A stretch of 64,000 nt of DNA. Source: Tatumella terrea. Its GTDB lineage: Bacteria; Pseudomonadota; Gammaproteobacteria; Enterobacterales; Enterobacteriaceae. The notes under the pieces were generated by a model. It was given only the letters and a program-made list of their open reading frames with translations, was not told the origin of the DNA and did no database searches. Numbering within the stretch: the first letter of the stretch is position 1; each line of letters opens with the position of its first letter. A program made the translations under genes and the position numbers. Shown in pieces: positions 45,092 to 53,010 of this stretch. Location: contig NZ_BAAAFX010000017.1 of assembly GCF_039523755.1 (NCBI RefSeq), forward strand, positions 1 to 64,000, written 5' to 3'.

Positions 45092-45220
45092 CTGCCTTTG
45101 ATGATTAAGGCACCAGTACGCGCGCGGGCGCGAGGCAGCAAAGCTCTAAAAAATGCCTTGGAACAAAATCAACAGGTTACCCATTCCGGTCATAGGCAGA
45201 ATCCTGCCTTTGATGATTAA
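45092..45220. repeat. 17-bp direct repeat pair flanking a GC-rich segment
   Basis: CTGCCTTTGATGATTAA occurs at 45092-45108 and 45204-45220, 112 bp apart, in the gap before the RHH gene. Between them lies GTACGCGCGCGGGCGCGAGG. Possible scar of a duplication or excised segment, or a regulatory unit. Confidence 0.7.
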
Positions 45221-45243
45221 TTGAGTCCATAAAAGGGGCAACC

Positions 45244-45471
45244 ATGCCAGCCAGCGAGAAAAAGAACACGAACCGGTATTTTAATGGTGTAGAAACTACA
45301 CGTTTAATTGTGACCGTTGAAAGCGGGCTGGTGGCACAGGTTGATGACTTGATAGGGACTCACCGTTATGGCGATATATCACACCCCTGCCGCAGGAACC
45401 GCGCCGAGTTCGTCAGACAGGCCATAGCCGAGAAGCTGGCGCGCGACAGCACCACCGATAGCAGAAAATGA
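45244..45471 (+). CDS. Ribbon-helix-helix type small protein
   Basis: 75 residues; strand (TTRLIVTVESGLVAQVDDLIG) followed by RNRAEFVRQAIAEKLARD, the CopG/RHH pattern. Likely DNA-binding regulator or antitoxin-like; partner unknown. A decayed copy is present at 49839-50062. Confidence 0.7.
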   Translation: MPASEKKNTNRYFNGVETTRLIVTVESGLVAQVDDLIGTHRYGDISHPCRRNRAEFVRQAIAEKLARDSTTDSRK

Positions 45472-45483
45472 CAGGAGGCCAAT

Positions 45484-45672
45484 ATGTTAGACAGCGAATC
45501 ACTGGAAATGACCGTACTACAAATGGCCCGTATACAGGGCGAAAAACTGGACAGGCACACGCTGTACACCGTCAGGAATGAGATTAGAAACGCTCTGGCA
45601 GCAAAAGAACGCTACCACCGGACAATGGCAGCACCGCCCTACCAGTGGAAGAAACCGCGCCCGCCTCGATAA
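45484..45672 (+). CDS. Hypothetical small protein
   Basis: 62 residues (MLDSESLEMTVLQMARIQGEKLDRHTLY...). Unknown function, Pro- and Arg-rich tail. 12 bp behind the RHH gene with AGGAGGCCAAT before the ATG, so co-expressed with it. Convergent with the next gene. Confidence 0.55.
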   Translation: MLDSESLEMTVLQMARIQGEKLDRHTLYTVRNEIRNALAAKERYHRTMAAPPYQWKKPRPPR

Positions 45673-45690
45673 GGAGGAGGATCCCAAACC

Positions 45691-46119
45691 CTACCTCAAG
45701 ACCGCCGCTATTTTCGTAGCGGTTCCCTTCTGACGTTTCCAGGCGCTGTAAATATCCTTATCCCACGCCTTGCCCGCTTTCGTCTGATAACCTGCTTCAT
45801 TGAGCCGTTCAGCGATAATGCGCCCGTTGTCGAATCCTTCCTGTATCGTGGCAGCCACTATCTGAATCACGGCAGCTTCATTGTACAGGCGAGGAGGTAT
45901 GCCCTGTTTACCGCCCGCCAGAGCAGCAGCCGCTGTTTCCATGCGCTCAACCAATGACAGAATCCGGTGATCGGGATTACTTTCTGGCCGGCCTAACTTC
46001 TGCCGCACAGCGTCTATCAGCCATGCTGTTTTGTCAGTGCCGGATTCACTCACGGCGGAGGTGAAGGACTCAACTAATTCGGCAGGAATACGGAAGGTTA
46101 CAGACAGGGACTTGCTCAT
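45691..46119 (-). CDS. RHH-domain regulator with recombinase-like tail
   Basis: 142 residues from ATG 46119. N-terminus (SKSLSVTFRIPAELVESFTSAV... TDKTAWLIDAVRQKLG) is a ribbon-helix-helix pattern. The C-terminus (GRIIAERLNEAGYQTKAGKAWDKDIYSAWKRQ) resembles the DNA-binding segment of large serine recombinases or relaxosome proteins, but no catalytic part exists. A longer frame to 46308 lacks support. Three 10-bp repeats lie about 40 bp upstream and are probable operators. Confidence 0.65.
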   Translation of the reverse strand: MSKSLSVTFRIPAELVESFTSAVSESGTDKTAWLIDAVRQKLGRPESNPDHRILSLVERMETAAAALAGGKQGIPPRLYNEAAVIQIVAATIQEGFDNGRIIAERLNEAGYQTKAGKAWDKDIYSAWKRQKGTATKIAAVLR

Positions 46120-46160
46120 TATGACCACCAGCATGAGGGAGACAGAACGATACTTTAGCA

Positions 46161-46190
46161 CTGTAAGACAGTGTAAGACAGTGTAAGACA
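46161..46190. promoter_or_regulatory. Three direct repeats of 10 bp (operator-like)
   Basis: Consecutive TGTAAGACA units at 10-bp (one helical turn) spacing upstream of the minus-strand RHH gene. Tandem repeats at one turn are typical operators for RHH repressors. Confidence 0.6.
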
Positions 46191-46397
46191 ATAAGTGTGC
46201 ATCTGTATTCCTATCTGCAACATATGTTCGTAATGAGTGAACTATATTCTCGTAATGCATGAAAAACATAAAGCTAGCTATGCTAGGAAGATTGCCTACT
46301 TTAAGCATATTGCATTGTAAAAAACCATTGGCTGTGTCTGCTAGTTAAAGTAAAACTCATATGAGGTTTACTAAACACTTATGTGAGGGAGAAAACA

Positions 46398-47117
46398 ATG
46401 TACTTATTCGCGCCACTGGAAAGGCACTACGACAAAGGTTTTGGTGCTATGGGGGATAGTTTTCAAGATGCTGCTACTGTATTGAAAAATCAGCATAATC
46501 GTGGGAATCTTAATGGCCATCTTCCAATCTGCTATCTTTTCCGGCACTCCATTGAACTATTTTTGAAGGGGGCAATCATCATTGTGCATCAGGGGTTGAG
46601 GATATCTTATGGAGAAGAACCCTGCACAAGTGAGCCGAAGATATCTGACGGCAAGAAGCTTAAGTCAATCTATGCCATCCATGACATAAATACGTTATAT
46701 AAATATTTATCTAGGCTTGTCCTTGAAAAAAAAGCAGAAATTTTTGAGGTAACGGAGTCTTCCTGGGAGTTCGATGATGATATTGACTCAAAAATCAAAC
46801 GATTAACGGAAATAGACCCACTTAGTTCTTACTTCAGATATCCAACCAATAAGATCACTACTTTTGAGAATGAAAAGTCTGCATTTAAAGAGACCTCGGT
46901 TGAAGCAGTTATGGCGTTAGCAAAAAAAAATAACGAACCAATGAAAACAATCAAAGCAATGCTTGCGCCTGGCCAGGATACACAGATTTTTATTCACGAC
47001 GATTCATTCACGGAGGAGGCAATGAGTCTGCTCTCTGAGGTTGCTGAGTATATATCAACCTACCATTTTTATTTGATGCGTACATTTGCTGGTGATGGTC
47101 TCGATAAAAACAACTGA
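46398..47117 (+). CDS. Hypothetical HEPN-like cargo protein
   Basis: 239 residues. The segment ICYLFRHSIELFLKGAIIIVHQGL is like the long helix found in many uncharacterised HEPN-type proteins. A possible RX4-6H motif (RGNLNGH) is nearby, but its placement is not the canonical one, so RNase activity is doubtful. ATG 46398 has GAGGGAG upstream. More AT-rich than the neighbouring element genes. Possibly a defence or stress cargo; inferred only. Confidence 0.5.
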   Translation: MYLFAPLERHYDKGFGAMGDSFQDAATVLKNQHNRGNLNGHLPICYLFRHSIELFLKGAIIIVHQGLRISYGEEPCTSEPKISDGKKLKSIYAIHDINTLYKYLSRLVLEKKAEIFEVTESSWEFDDDIDSKIKRLTEIDPLSSYFRYPTNKITTFENEKSAFKETSVEAVMALAKKNNEPMKTIKAMLAPGQDTQIFIHDDSFTEEAMSLLSEVAEYISTYHFYLMRTFAGDGLDKNN

Positions 47118-47119
47118 GC

Positions 47120-47172
47120 CCTTCATTTCCTGTGAGACTCCCAGCACAAAGCCAGTGACCTTGAAATGAAGG
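47120..47172. other. 10-bp inverted repeat after the HEPN-like gene
   Basis: CCTTCATTTC (47120-47129) and GAAATGAAGG (47163-47172) enclose 33 bp between the two convergent genes. It could fold as a long-loop structure; it has no T-run. Meaning unknown. Confidence 0.5.
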
Positions 47173-47179
47173 CGACCTG

Positions 47180-47536
47180 TTACAGTCGGGTAAATTCACC
47201 GCCTATGGCATCGAGCTTGCCACCAGTGTCCGGTGTAACCTGAGTCATTCCCGGCAGGCCATAGCGGGAGCAAACGCACCAGGTTTTACCTGCCGTCCTG
47301 TATTCCCGCTGTTCGTAGCTGGCGACCTTTTCTAACAGTCCATCTCTGACCATTGATTCCAACGTCCGGCGGGTGGATTCAATCTGATGGCGGTTATCAC
47401 TGGTAGAGTATTCATGAAGCAGATAAGCCAGACCGGTAACATCAAACGGCGGCGGCCCTATCTCACGAGTTACCCACTCACGGTAATCCTGATCACAGTA
47501 ACTGAGTATCTCTTTTTTACGGGCAGTCATTCGCAT
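47180..47536 (-). CDS. Hypothetical winged-helix-like protein
   Basis: 118 residues from ATG 47536. It has a winged-helix-like middle (FDVTGLAYLLHEYSTSDNRHQIESTRRTLESMVRDGLLEKV), suggesting a transcription or replication regulator. A longer frame to 47665 runs into the attachment region and is not supported. It is the last gene before the right end. Confidence 0.6.
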   Translation of the reverse strand: MRMTARKKEILSYCDQDYREWVTREIGPPPFDVTGLAYLLHEYSTSDNRHQIESTRRTLESMVRDGLLEKVASYEQREYRTAGKTWCVCSRYGLPGMTQVTPDTGGKLDAIGGEFTRL

Positions 47537-47674
47537 AGTGGGGGATTCCTTATTGTAGGTAACCAGTATCATACAATAAGAGTGCTGATGATATGAGTAT
47601 GACCAGAGATTGAGGAGGGCGCTTAGCCTGCTTATTTCGTGAAACATCCACCACAAAAAGGGCACGGAAAATTA

Positions 47675-47697
47675 TTTGGGGGTATATTTGGGGGTAT
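47675..47697 (+). repeat. Right arm-type repeat
   Basis: Exact 20-bp match to the left-end site: GGGGGTATATTTGGGGGTAT at 47678-47697, same orientation, about 60 bp inside the right core. Supports the element's ends. Confidence 0.78.
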
Positions 47698-47754
47698 CTG
47701 GTGTTTATGAAACTTATTAAGTTCATTATATACAGTTATTTAACTGTTTTTATT

Positions 47755-47767
47755 GAATCCTATAGGG
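47755..47767 (+). other. attR core (first element)
   Basis: GAATCCTATAGGG is identical to the T-arm region of argU (32500-32512). The flank beyond is not tRNA-like for more than a few bases (GCCAT against CGTACCAT). Best candidate for the right junction of the 15.3-kb element. Confidence 0.75.
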
Positions 47768-47924
47768 GCCATCTTTTCTTCTGCTAGTGTCTCCTAAAGT
47801 CTACGAATACCTCCTGATCCCTTGCCAGTATTGGTTACTACATCCAGCGTTGTATCTGTTTGTCTATTGAAAGCTACACTCGATTGGGGGCATTGTCCCG
47901 TTCAATCAATTACGATGCCCCCAC

Positions 47925-48132
47925 ATGAAGCTAAATGCCCGTCAAATCGACTTTGCTAAGCCGAAAGAGAAAGCCTATAAACTGGCTGATGGAGCTGGTT
48001 TATATCTCGAAATTTTCCCCAGCGGCAGCAAAAGAAAAGCGCGTTGTGTTCGGGCTTTATCCCGCCATATCTCTTGCGGAGGCGAGGAGTAAGCGCGAAG
48101 AGGCCAAAAAGATACTGGCAGCAAATTGCTGA
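47925..48132 (+). pseudogene. Broken integrase N-terminus (second element)
   Basis: Starts MKLNARQIDFAKPKEKAYKLADG, close to the intact integrase. After FPSGSK about 10 residues (the YWRLKYR region) are lost with a frame change, and the frame then resumes EKRVVFGLYPAISLAEARSKREEAKKIL and ends at TGA. The catalytic domain is missing. Its position, about 160 bp after the 47755 att core, mirrors the intact int after argU, so this is the left end of a second, deleted element. Confidence 0.88.
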
Positions 48133-48565
48133 CAGCTTAGTTAACAATCAAAATATTCCAATTTAGGAATGATTTCGATGTCGAAGCACCTTGTTAAGAT
48201 GTTCGTTTGTTTAATGTACCCTCATCGTCACGCAGTAGGAGCGGTTTTATTGACGATATTTGCTTCCAAGGGCGAGAAAATGTTCCGCTCTAATGAGCTT
48301 TGCCTTCCAGCCAGGCTATAGCAATTTTAGTGATCACCCGAAGGCGTTTCTCTCAGATCATTGGCATTTACTCAATGCACGAAACATTGGTGGCTGTCAT
48401 TGACAGCGAAGTTACAAAACTGAATCTACGGCAATGAAATTTATTTTTTATTATTTCATGTGGGTAATGTGTGTTTGGTTTATAACTATCTGATATTAAT
48501 TGTTTTTTAACATTATGATAAACTTGTTAAGTTTTATAAATTATTGGAAGTGAGGTTTTTTATCA
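48133..48565. other. Gene-free decayed stretch
   Basis: 433 AT-rich bases between the integrase remnant and the next gene. No conserved frame seen on either strand; presumably decayed element DNA plus a promoter for the gene at 48566. Confidence 0.5.
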
Positions 48566-49255
48566 ATGAAGGATGTTTTCGCAAGCTTAGGGTTGACAAT
48601 ACCACAAGCTATAGCAGCAGTGCCAATTTTTATTACACTTGCTAGCTTGATGTTTAAATTAATAAAAGTACCATTTAAAATGATTGATATTATATCAGTT
48701 AATAAATACGTATCTTTACCGGTTAAAGATAAGGCGGAAGCCATGCGCATTATTTATGAAGGTGAAGTTAAGGATAAATCTATACGCTATATTAATGAAT
48801 TAAAGCTTGCAGAGTATGGCCTACACTATCCCATCCTAACATTAAGAGTGATGTTCGACTACTTACATTCTGAAAGGTTGCTTTCTGTAAGCTCCAGGGC
48901 TAATGATTTCTTAAAATATCACAAAGTATTTTTCATTGATGGGAGTAATAACCCACATCTTTCAAAGAAAGGAATGAGTATAACTGTATTTATGTTATCA
49001 ATGCTCATGATTATATCAATTGGTGGGTTTATTATAGGAATTAAAGCGTTAATTGAAACGCTACATAAATCACCGGATGTTGCATCTGTCATCCAGTTGG
49101 TAATATATATCCTTTCTGAGATTCTATTCGTAGTAATGACCCTTACAATGCTCACAGAGTTATCGTCTGTATATCAAGCCACCTCATTTGCAAAAAAATT
49201 GAGAGGGTACAATTCTGAAGAGATTTTTAAAAAATATAAAGAGGGTTTAAAATAG
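48566..49255 (+). CDS. Hypothetical membrane protein
   Basis: 229 residues, unknown function. One N-terminal hydrophobic segment (IPQAIAAVPIFITLASLMF, about 11-29), a soluble middle (about 40-130), and two C-terminal segments (ITVFMLSMLMIISIGGFIIG; VIQLVIYILSEILFVVMTL). Strongly AT-rich, so recently acquired. It lies inside the remnant of the second element as cargo. Confidence 0.65.
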   Translation: MKDVFASLGLTIPQAIAAVPIFITLASLMFKLIKVPFKMIDIISVNKYVSLPVKDKAEAMRIIYEGEVKDKSIRYINELKLAEYGLHYPILTLRVMFDYLHSERLLSVSSRANDFLKYHKVFFIDGSNNPHLSKKGMSITVFMLSMLMIISIGGFIIGIKALIETLHKSPDVASVIQLVIYILSEILFVVMTLTMLTELSSVYQATSFAKKLRGYNSEEIFKKYKEGLK

Positions 49256-49838
49256 CTTTGTATGTTGCCTTTGAACAGGGAGTGTGTGTTTTAAAATCTC
49301 CCTGTTCATATAAGAAAATAATATTATTTTTTATTTATTTTCTGCCATTTTTCATATCATTAAACAGAAGTGTATAACAAAATTTTTTGGGGCATAATAG
49401 GGGGCGCTTATGGTTATTGAACTTGAATTTATTGATTGATTTCATGTTATTATTGATTATTATCGAATCTTGTAGGGTGCGCCATTTACTTTCAATAACT
49501 TACGCAACCTAAAGCCTGCCTGATTTACTCCCTGTATCGTATTTGTAACGTTAGCCCCTGAAATGCTATTAATTTGCTTTGCGTGACCGCTAAAACGCCC
49601 GGACGACTCCGGAGTTTCCGTCATAAACTCGCAGCCTTACCCTCTGACAACCCCCCGGAATCGCCCCCTGCAACTTGACAGTGTATGAATCGTTATACCA
49701 TAAACACGATGGGCTGCCACACATACGATCTGTGACTTATAAGGCACGAAAAATCAGTAACACAATCAGCTTTTACGGTGGATCGCTTACCTTACTCCCT
49801 TAAGAACTATGTTTCTGATTTTTTTTTTTATAAAATTC
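49256..49838. other. Gene-free remnant region with second attachment-like site
   Basis: 583 bp with no supported gene. It includes the tRNA-like remnant at 49463 and a GC-richer segment (49590-49680) that looks like old element DNA without a preserved frame. Confidence 0.5.
49463..49487 (+). other. Second tRNA-end remnant (older att site)
   Basis: TCGAATCTTGTAGGGTGCGCCATTT against the argU end TCGAATCCTATAGGGCGTACCATTT matches at 20 of 25 positions, including the final CCATTT, so it is a better full-length copy than the 47755 core. Probably the outer right junction of an earlier insertion in argU. Confidence 0.7.
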
Positions 49839-50062
49839 ATGCCAGTCAGCGACCCTATGAAAACCAAGCGTTATTTTAAAAAGGTAACGTTACGTTTAAT
49901 CGTGCCGGTGGAGAGGTGGAGAGGTGGAGGGTAGCACATGCAGATGACCTGACGGGTGCTCGCCGTTACGGAAAGATATGCCAGCGGTGCCAAAGGAAAC
50001 GAGCAGAGTTCGTCAGGCGGGCTATAGTAGAGAAGATGGCTCGTGACACTGACCGCATTTAA
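49839..50062 (+). pseudogene. Decayed copy of the element RHH gene
   Basis: Begins MPVSDPMKTKRYFKKVTLRLIVPVE, matching the intact gene at 45244 (MPASEKKNTNRYFNGVETTRLIVTVE). Reading-frame changes near 49910-49925 (a GGAGAGGT duplication is visible) break it. The tail RAEFVRRAIVEKMARDTDRI resumes in another frame to TAA at 50062. Confidence 0.82.
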
Positions 50063-50244
50063 GTACCACAATCATGCGGTTGCTCGTCTTTCCGTAAGAT
50101 TTGAGTAGTTCAGGCAGTTCAGAGAACTCACCCGAAAGGGGGATTAATGGGGCGCTGTCATCAGAATCATAATGCCTGAATTTAATTGACAACCCACTGA
50201 TATAACTATAAAAAAGACAGTATGGCGATAAGAGGTTTCTCTGT

Positions 50245-50688
50245 ATGACTTTCTATGGAATAGAATATTTGCAAGTACAGTCCGGTATTAATGATTACCT
50301 GAAGTATATTGTAATCTTTAGTGCGTTGTCTTTGTTGATTATATTTTTCATTTTGTATATGCACCATCGTTTACAGACGAAATATCGTGATTTAACTATT
50401 ATTGTATTTTTATTTCTTATTTTTATTTCCGGTGTTCAGTATGAGGACTACTCAAATAGTCAAAATTTACACTCGGCATCCTCACAAATGGTCAGTTTTG
50501 TTAAGCAATTGGCAAAAGAAAATAATGTCAACGAAAATGATGTTTTTTCAAGCTCAATACAGTTAACAGACGGGGTAGTGGTTAAAATAAAAGATAACTA
50601 CTACGTAGTGAACTTAAGCCCGGACCAGAATACTTACAGATTAGTAAGTGTCGGACTTATAAACCCAAACATCACCATTAAGAAATAA
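50245..50688 (+). CDS. DUF3290 membrane protein
   Basis: 147 residues. Two N-terminal transmembrane segments (about 20-43 and 53-67) and a soluble C-terminal part (DNYYVVNLSPDQNTYRLVSV). It fits the DUF3290 family, which is nearly always paired with a DUF421 gene, as here (12 bp apart). The function of the pair is unknown. AT-rich relative to the core genes. Confidence 0.78.
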   Translation: MTFYGIEYLQVQSGINDYLKYIVIFSALSLLIIFFILYMHHRLQTKYRDLTIIVFLFLIFISGVQYEDYSNSQNLHSASSQMVSFVKQLAKENNVNENDVFSSSIQLTDGVVVKIKDNYYVVNLSPDQNTYRLVSVGLINPNITIKK

Positions 50689-50700
50689 CAAGGATAAGAA

Positions 50701-51330
50701 ATGTACACGCCAATTATAATAAAATTAGGGCTAGGTATTTTATGCCTTGTTCTGCAAATAAACCTGATGGGGAAGGGGAATCTGGCACCCTCTTCTGCCA
50801 CTGATCAGATTCAAAATTATGTCCTGGGTGGCATAATTGGCGGGGTTATTTACAATGAATCGATCTCAGTCTTACAGTTTGTTTTAGTGTTAGTGATCTG
50901 GACACTCCTTGTTTTTATCCTTAAATTTCTGAAAGAAAACAATCGACTGGTGAAGCGTATAATTGATGGGAAACCCATTAATTTGGTACATAATGGCAAG
51001 GTCGATGTAAAAGAGTGTCTTCGGAATGGTGTTTCTGCTCATGACTTAATGTTTAAATTAAGAGCGAATGGCGTTTATGAGGTCGAGCAGTTAAAACGTG
51101 TTGTACTTGAGCAAAATGGGCAATTAACCATTATACAAAATGGCGATGAAAATATCAGATATCCGATAATAGTTGACGGCCTGGCAAACTATGATTTACT
51201 TGAAGTGATTAATAAGGATGAAAACTGGCTGGAAGAAAAAGTTCTGGAGCAAGGGTTCAATAAAATTAGTGAGGTTTACTTAGGTGAGTATTTGTCCGGC
51301 AGGATTAAGCTCTATGGTTATAACAGGTAG
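50701..51330 (+). CDS. DUF421 membrane protein
   Basis: 209 residues. Three N-terminal hydrophobic segments (about 5-20, 40-58, 62-80), then a cytoplasmic DUF421 domain (RIIDGKPINLVHNGKVDVKECLRNGVSAHDLMFKLR). It belongs with YetF/YcaP-type proteins, some of which act in spore or envelope stress in other bacteria. Partner of the DUF3290 gene in an apparent two-gene operon. Confidence 0.82.
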   Translation: MYTPIIIKLGLGILCLVLQINLMGKGNLAPSSATDQIQNYVLGGIIGGVIYNESISVLQFVLVLVIWTLLVFILKFLKENNRLVKRIIDGKPINLVHNGKVDVKECLRNGVSAHDLMFKLRANGVYEVEQLKRVVLEQNGQLTIIQNGDENIRYPIIVDGLANYDLLEVINKDENWLEEKVLEQGFNKISEVYLGEYLSGRIKLYGYNR

Positions 51331-51552
51331 TCGGTAGGTCGGAGAGTGAACGGTCTGATAAAGAATATCATTGATAAAAATACTCTTCATGGTCTGGATA
51401 TTTATCTGCCGGAGAGATGACTGGTCTTTATTCCGGCAGTCCTTGAACACTACTAACATAACGTTGATGTAATAGTCTTTGTTTTATCTTCACCTGGCAC
51501 TTTCTTTGACTAAAAGCGACTGATTGTTATTCCGAAGGCAGGCATGTAAATA

Positions 51553-52170
51553 ATGAAAGTGATATTAGTTCGGCACGCGGAAACGGAGTGGAATACCAGG
51601 GGGATTATTCAGGGACGGGAAGATAGTGCGTTGACCAAACATGGTCAGTGCCAAACGGCAGCATTATTGCAAGCATTTGCAGAAAATGGTTACGAGGCAG
51701 AGAGTGTTTACGCATCTCCGCTCGGCCGCACCTGGAATATGGGACAAGTATTGGCTGAGCATTTTCGTTGTTCTCTGGTGGCTGAAGCAACCCTGAAAGA
51801 ACAAGCGTTTGGTCAGCTTGAAGGCATGTCAGCAGAACAATTTAAAAAAAATCACCAGGATGAAGCCAATGCGTTATTTGAACTTGATGCTGAGTATTGT
51901 CCTCCGGGCGGGGAATCTCTTACACAGGCCAGCAGGAGAATTATTGATTTTTTAATTAATCTCGAAAAATCTGGCCATTATAACGCTGTATGTATTGTGT
52001 CTCATGGGCACGTCAGTCAGGGTGTTCTTGCAAGTCTATGCGATGGTAACATTGACCAATTCGCCAGATACGCACACCCTAACGCGAGTTACTCAGTTTT
52101 CGATATAAAAAACGGGAGATGTGAAACCATCAGATGGGGTATTGCTACACATTTACGTCACTTAAAATAG
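51553..52170 (+). CDS. Histidine phosphatase family protein
   Basis: 205 residues. Phosphoglycerate mutase/histidine phosphatase fold: catalytic RHAETEWN (7-14), second conserved Arg in YASPLGRT, Glu in KEQAFGQLEG, and catalytic His in VSHGHVSQG near 155. Substrate cannot be told; cofactor-independent mutase activity is unlikely, and a small-molecule phosphatase is more likely. AT-rich, isolated gene with no clear operon partner. Confidence 0.85.
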   Translation: MKVILVRHAETEWNTRGIIQGREDSALTKHGQCQTAALLQAFAENGYEAESVYASPLGRTWNMGQVLAEHFRCSLVAEATLKEQAFGQLEGMSAEQFKKNHQDEANALFELDAEYCPPGGESLTQASRRIIDFLINLEKSGHYNAVCIVSHGHVSQGVLASLCDGNIDQFARYAHPNASYSVFDIKNGRCETIRWGIATHLRHLK

Positions 52171-52373
52171 TTAAAGTAAATGAAATAAATATATTAAATA
52201 TGATATGAAGTTTTCCCCAGGCAATAATAAAGGAACATCACAGAGTTATCGATAGTTACTTTTTTAGCTGGTGATGGAAGGCAATGGCATAGGTAATATT
52301 GCTTGCATTAGGAGGGGAGTGAGTTGGAGCAATGGGGAAAAACAGAAGGCGATTAATATGATGTTTTCTGTAA

Positions 52374-52550
52374 TATTTGGATCCGATAGCACAGTTTTTT
52401 AAAATCGTTGTGGACTATTATTGGTTGCTGGTTAATTTTGGCTTTGAAAAATATTCTGATATTGTTAAATTTAAAGGTTCTGGTATTAAAGAGGTGCCTG
52501 TAAATTTAATTGATAGATATAAACAGATTGTCGGGAGTTTTCCGCAATGA
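52374..52550 (+). pseudogene. 3' fragment of an unknown gene coupled to the lipoprotein gene
   Basis: An open frame after the TAA at 52371 reads ...DPIAQFFKIVVDYYWLLVNF and so on to TGA at 52550, and its stop overlaps the next ATG (ATGA). No normal start fits, so it is probably the tail of a deleted gene, perhaps the toxin partner of the lipoprotein. That identity is a guess. Confidence 0.4.
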
Positions 52551-52894
52551 TGAAAAATATATTGATGTGTGCTTTTTTGTTCCTTCTTTCTGGTTGTGTT
52601 GGTGACAGAATCGATTTTCACAATGAAGGCGATGCTGCGGTAACTGAAAATTATATCTGCATAAAATCTTTCCCCGGAGATATTCTGGAGTATTACCTGT
52701 TAAGTTCATCTGCAGATAGGTATACAGTGCCTTTAGCTTATATGATGAAAGGTGTGCCTAAAAAATACCCTGACACCTGTATCCCTGTCAGTCTGAAAAA
52801 AAAGGCAGATTATGAATTAATCTACACGTTGAATGGTATAAATTATCACTTTGATTTTAGTATCGGCGATGACAAAAAAATAAAAAAAGGATAA
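52547..52894 (+). CDS. Putative T6SS immunity-like periplasmic lipoprotein
   Basis: 115 residues with a lipoprotein signal, MMKNILMCAFLFLLSGC (Cys17). The mature part (GDAAVTENYICIKSFPGDILEYYLL... KYPDTCIPVSLKKKADYELIYTLNG) resembles small Enterobacterales lipoproteins annotated as T6SS immunity proteins. No T6SS genes are in this window, so it may be an orphan immunity gene. Starts inside the end of the preceding frame. Confidence 0.6.
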   Translation: MMKNILMCAFLFLLSGCVGDRIDFHNEGDAAVTENYICIKSFPGDILEYYLLSSSADRYTVPLAYMMKGVPKKYPDTCIPVSLKKKADYELIYTLNGINYHFDFSIGDDKKIKKG

Positions 52895-53010
52895 ATAACA
52901 AAGTTATCAGGTATTTCCCACGCTAAATCTGTAACGGGAAAGCAGACCACTTAACATCATCGGGGTGAAAATAACCTTGAGACTGATCAGTGCGATGCCC
53001 GGGTTATAAT

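Larger units (their letters stand above)
32500..47767 (+). mobile_element. P4-like integrative element in argU, about 15.3 kb
   Basis: Bounded by a 13-bp direct repeat with argU, and by inner 20-bp sites at 32634 and 47678. It contains a P4-type integrase, AlpA-like regulator, antirepressor-like genes, Icd-like gene, P4-alpha-like primase/helicase, iteron array and ssb fragment. No capsid, tail, portal, sid, delta or psu gene was recognised. It therefore looks like a satellite-type or plasmid-like integrative element rather than a complete prophage; mobility is unproven. Confidence 0.85.

Noticed and set aside
47537..47665. N-terminal extension of the 47180 gene
   Set aside because: Extends into the element end with no ribosome site; ATG 47536 is the better start.
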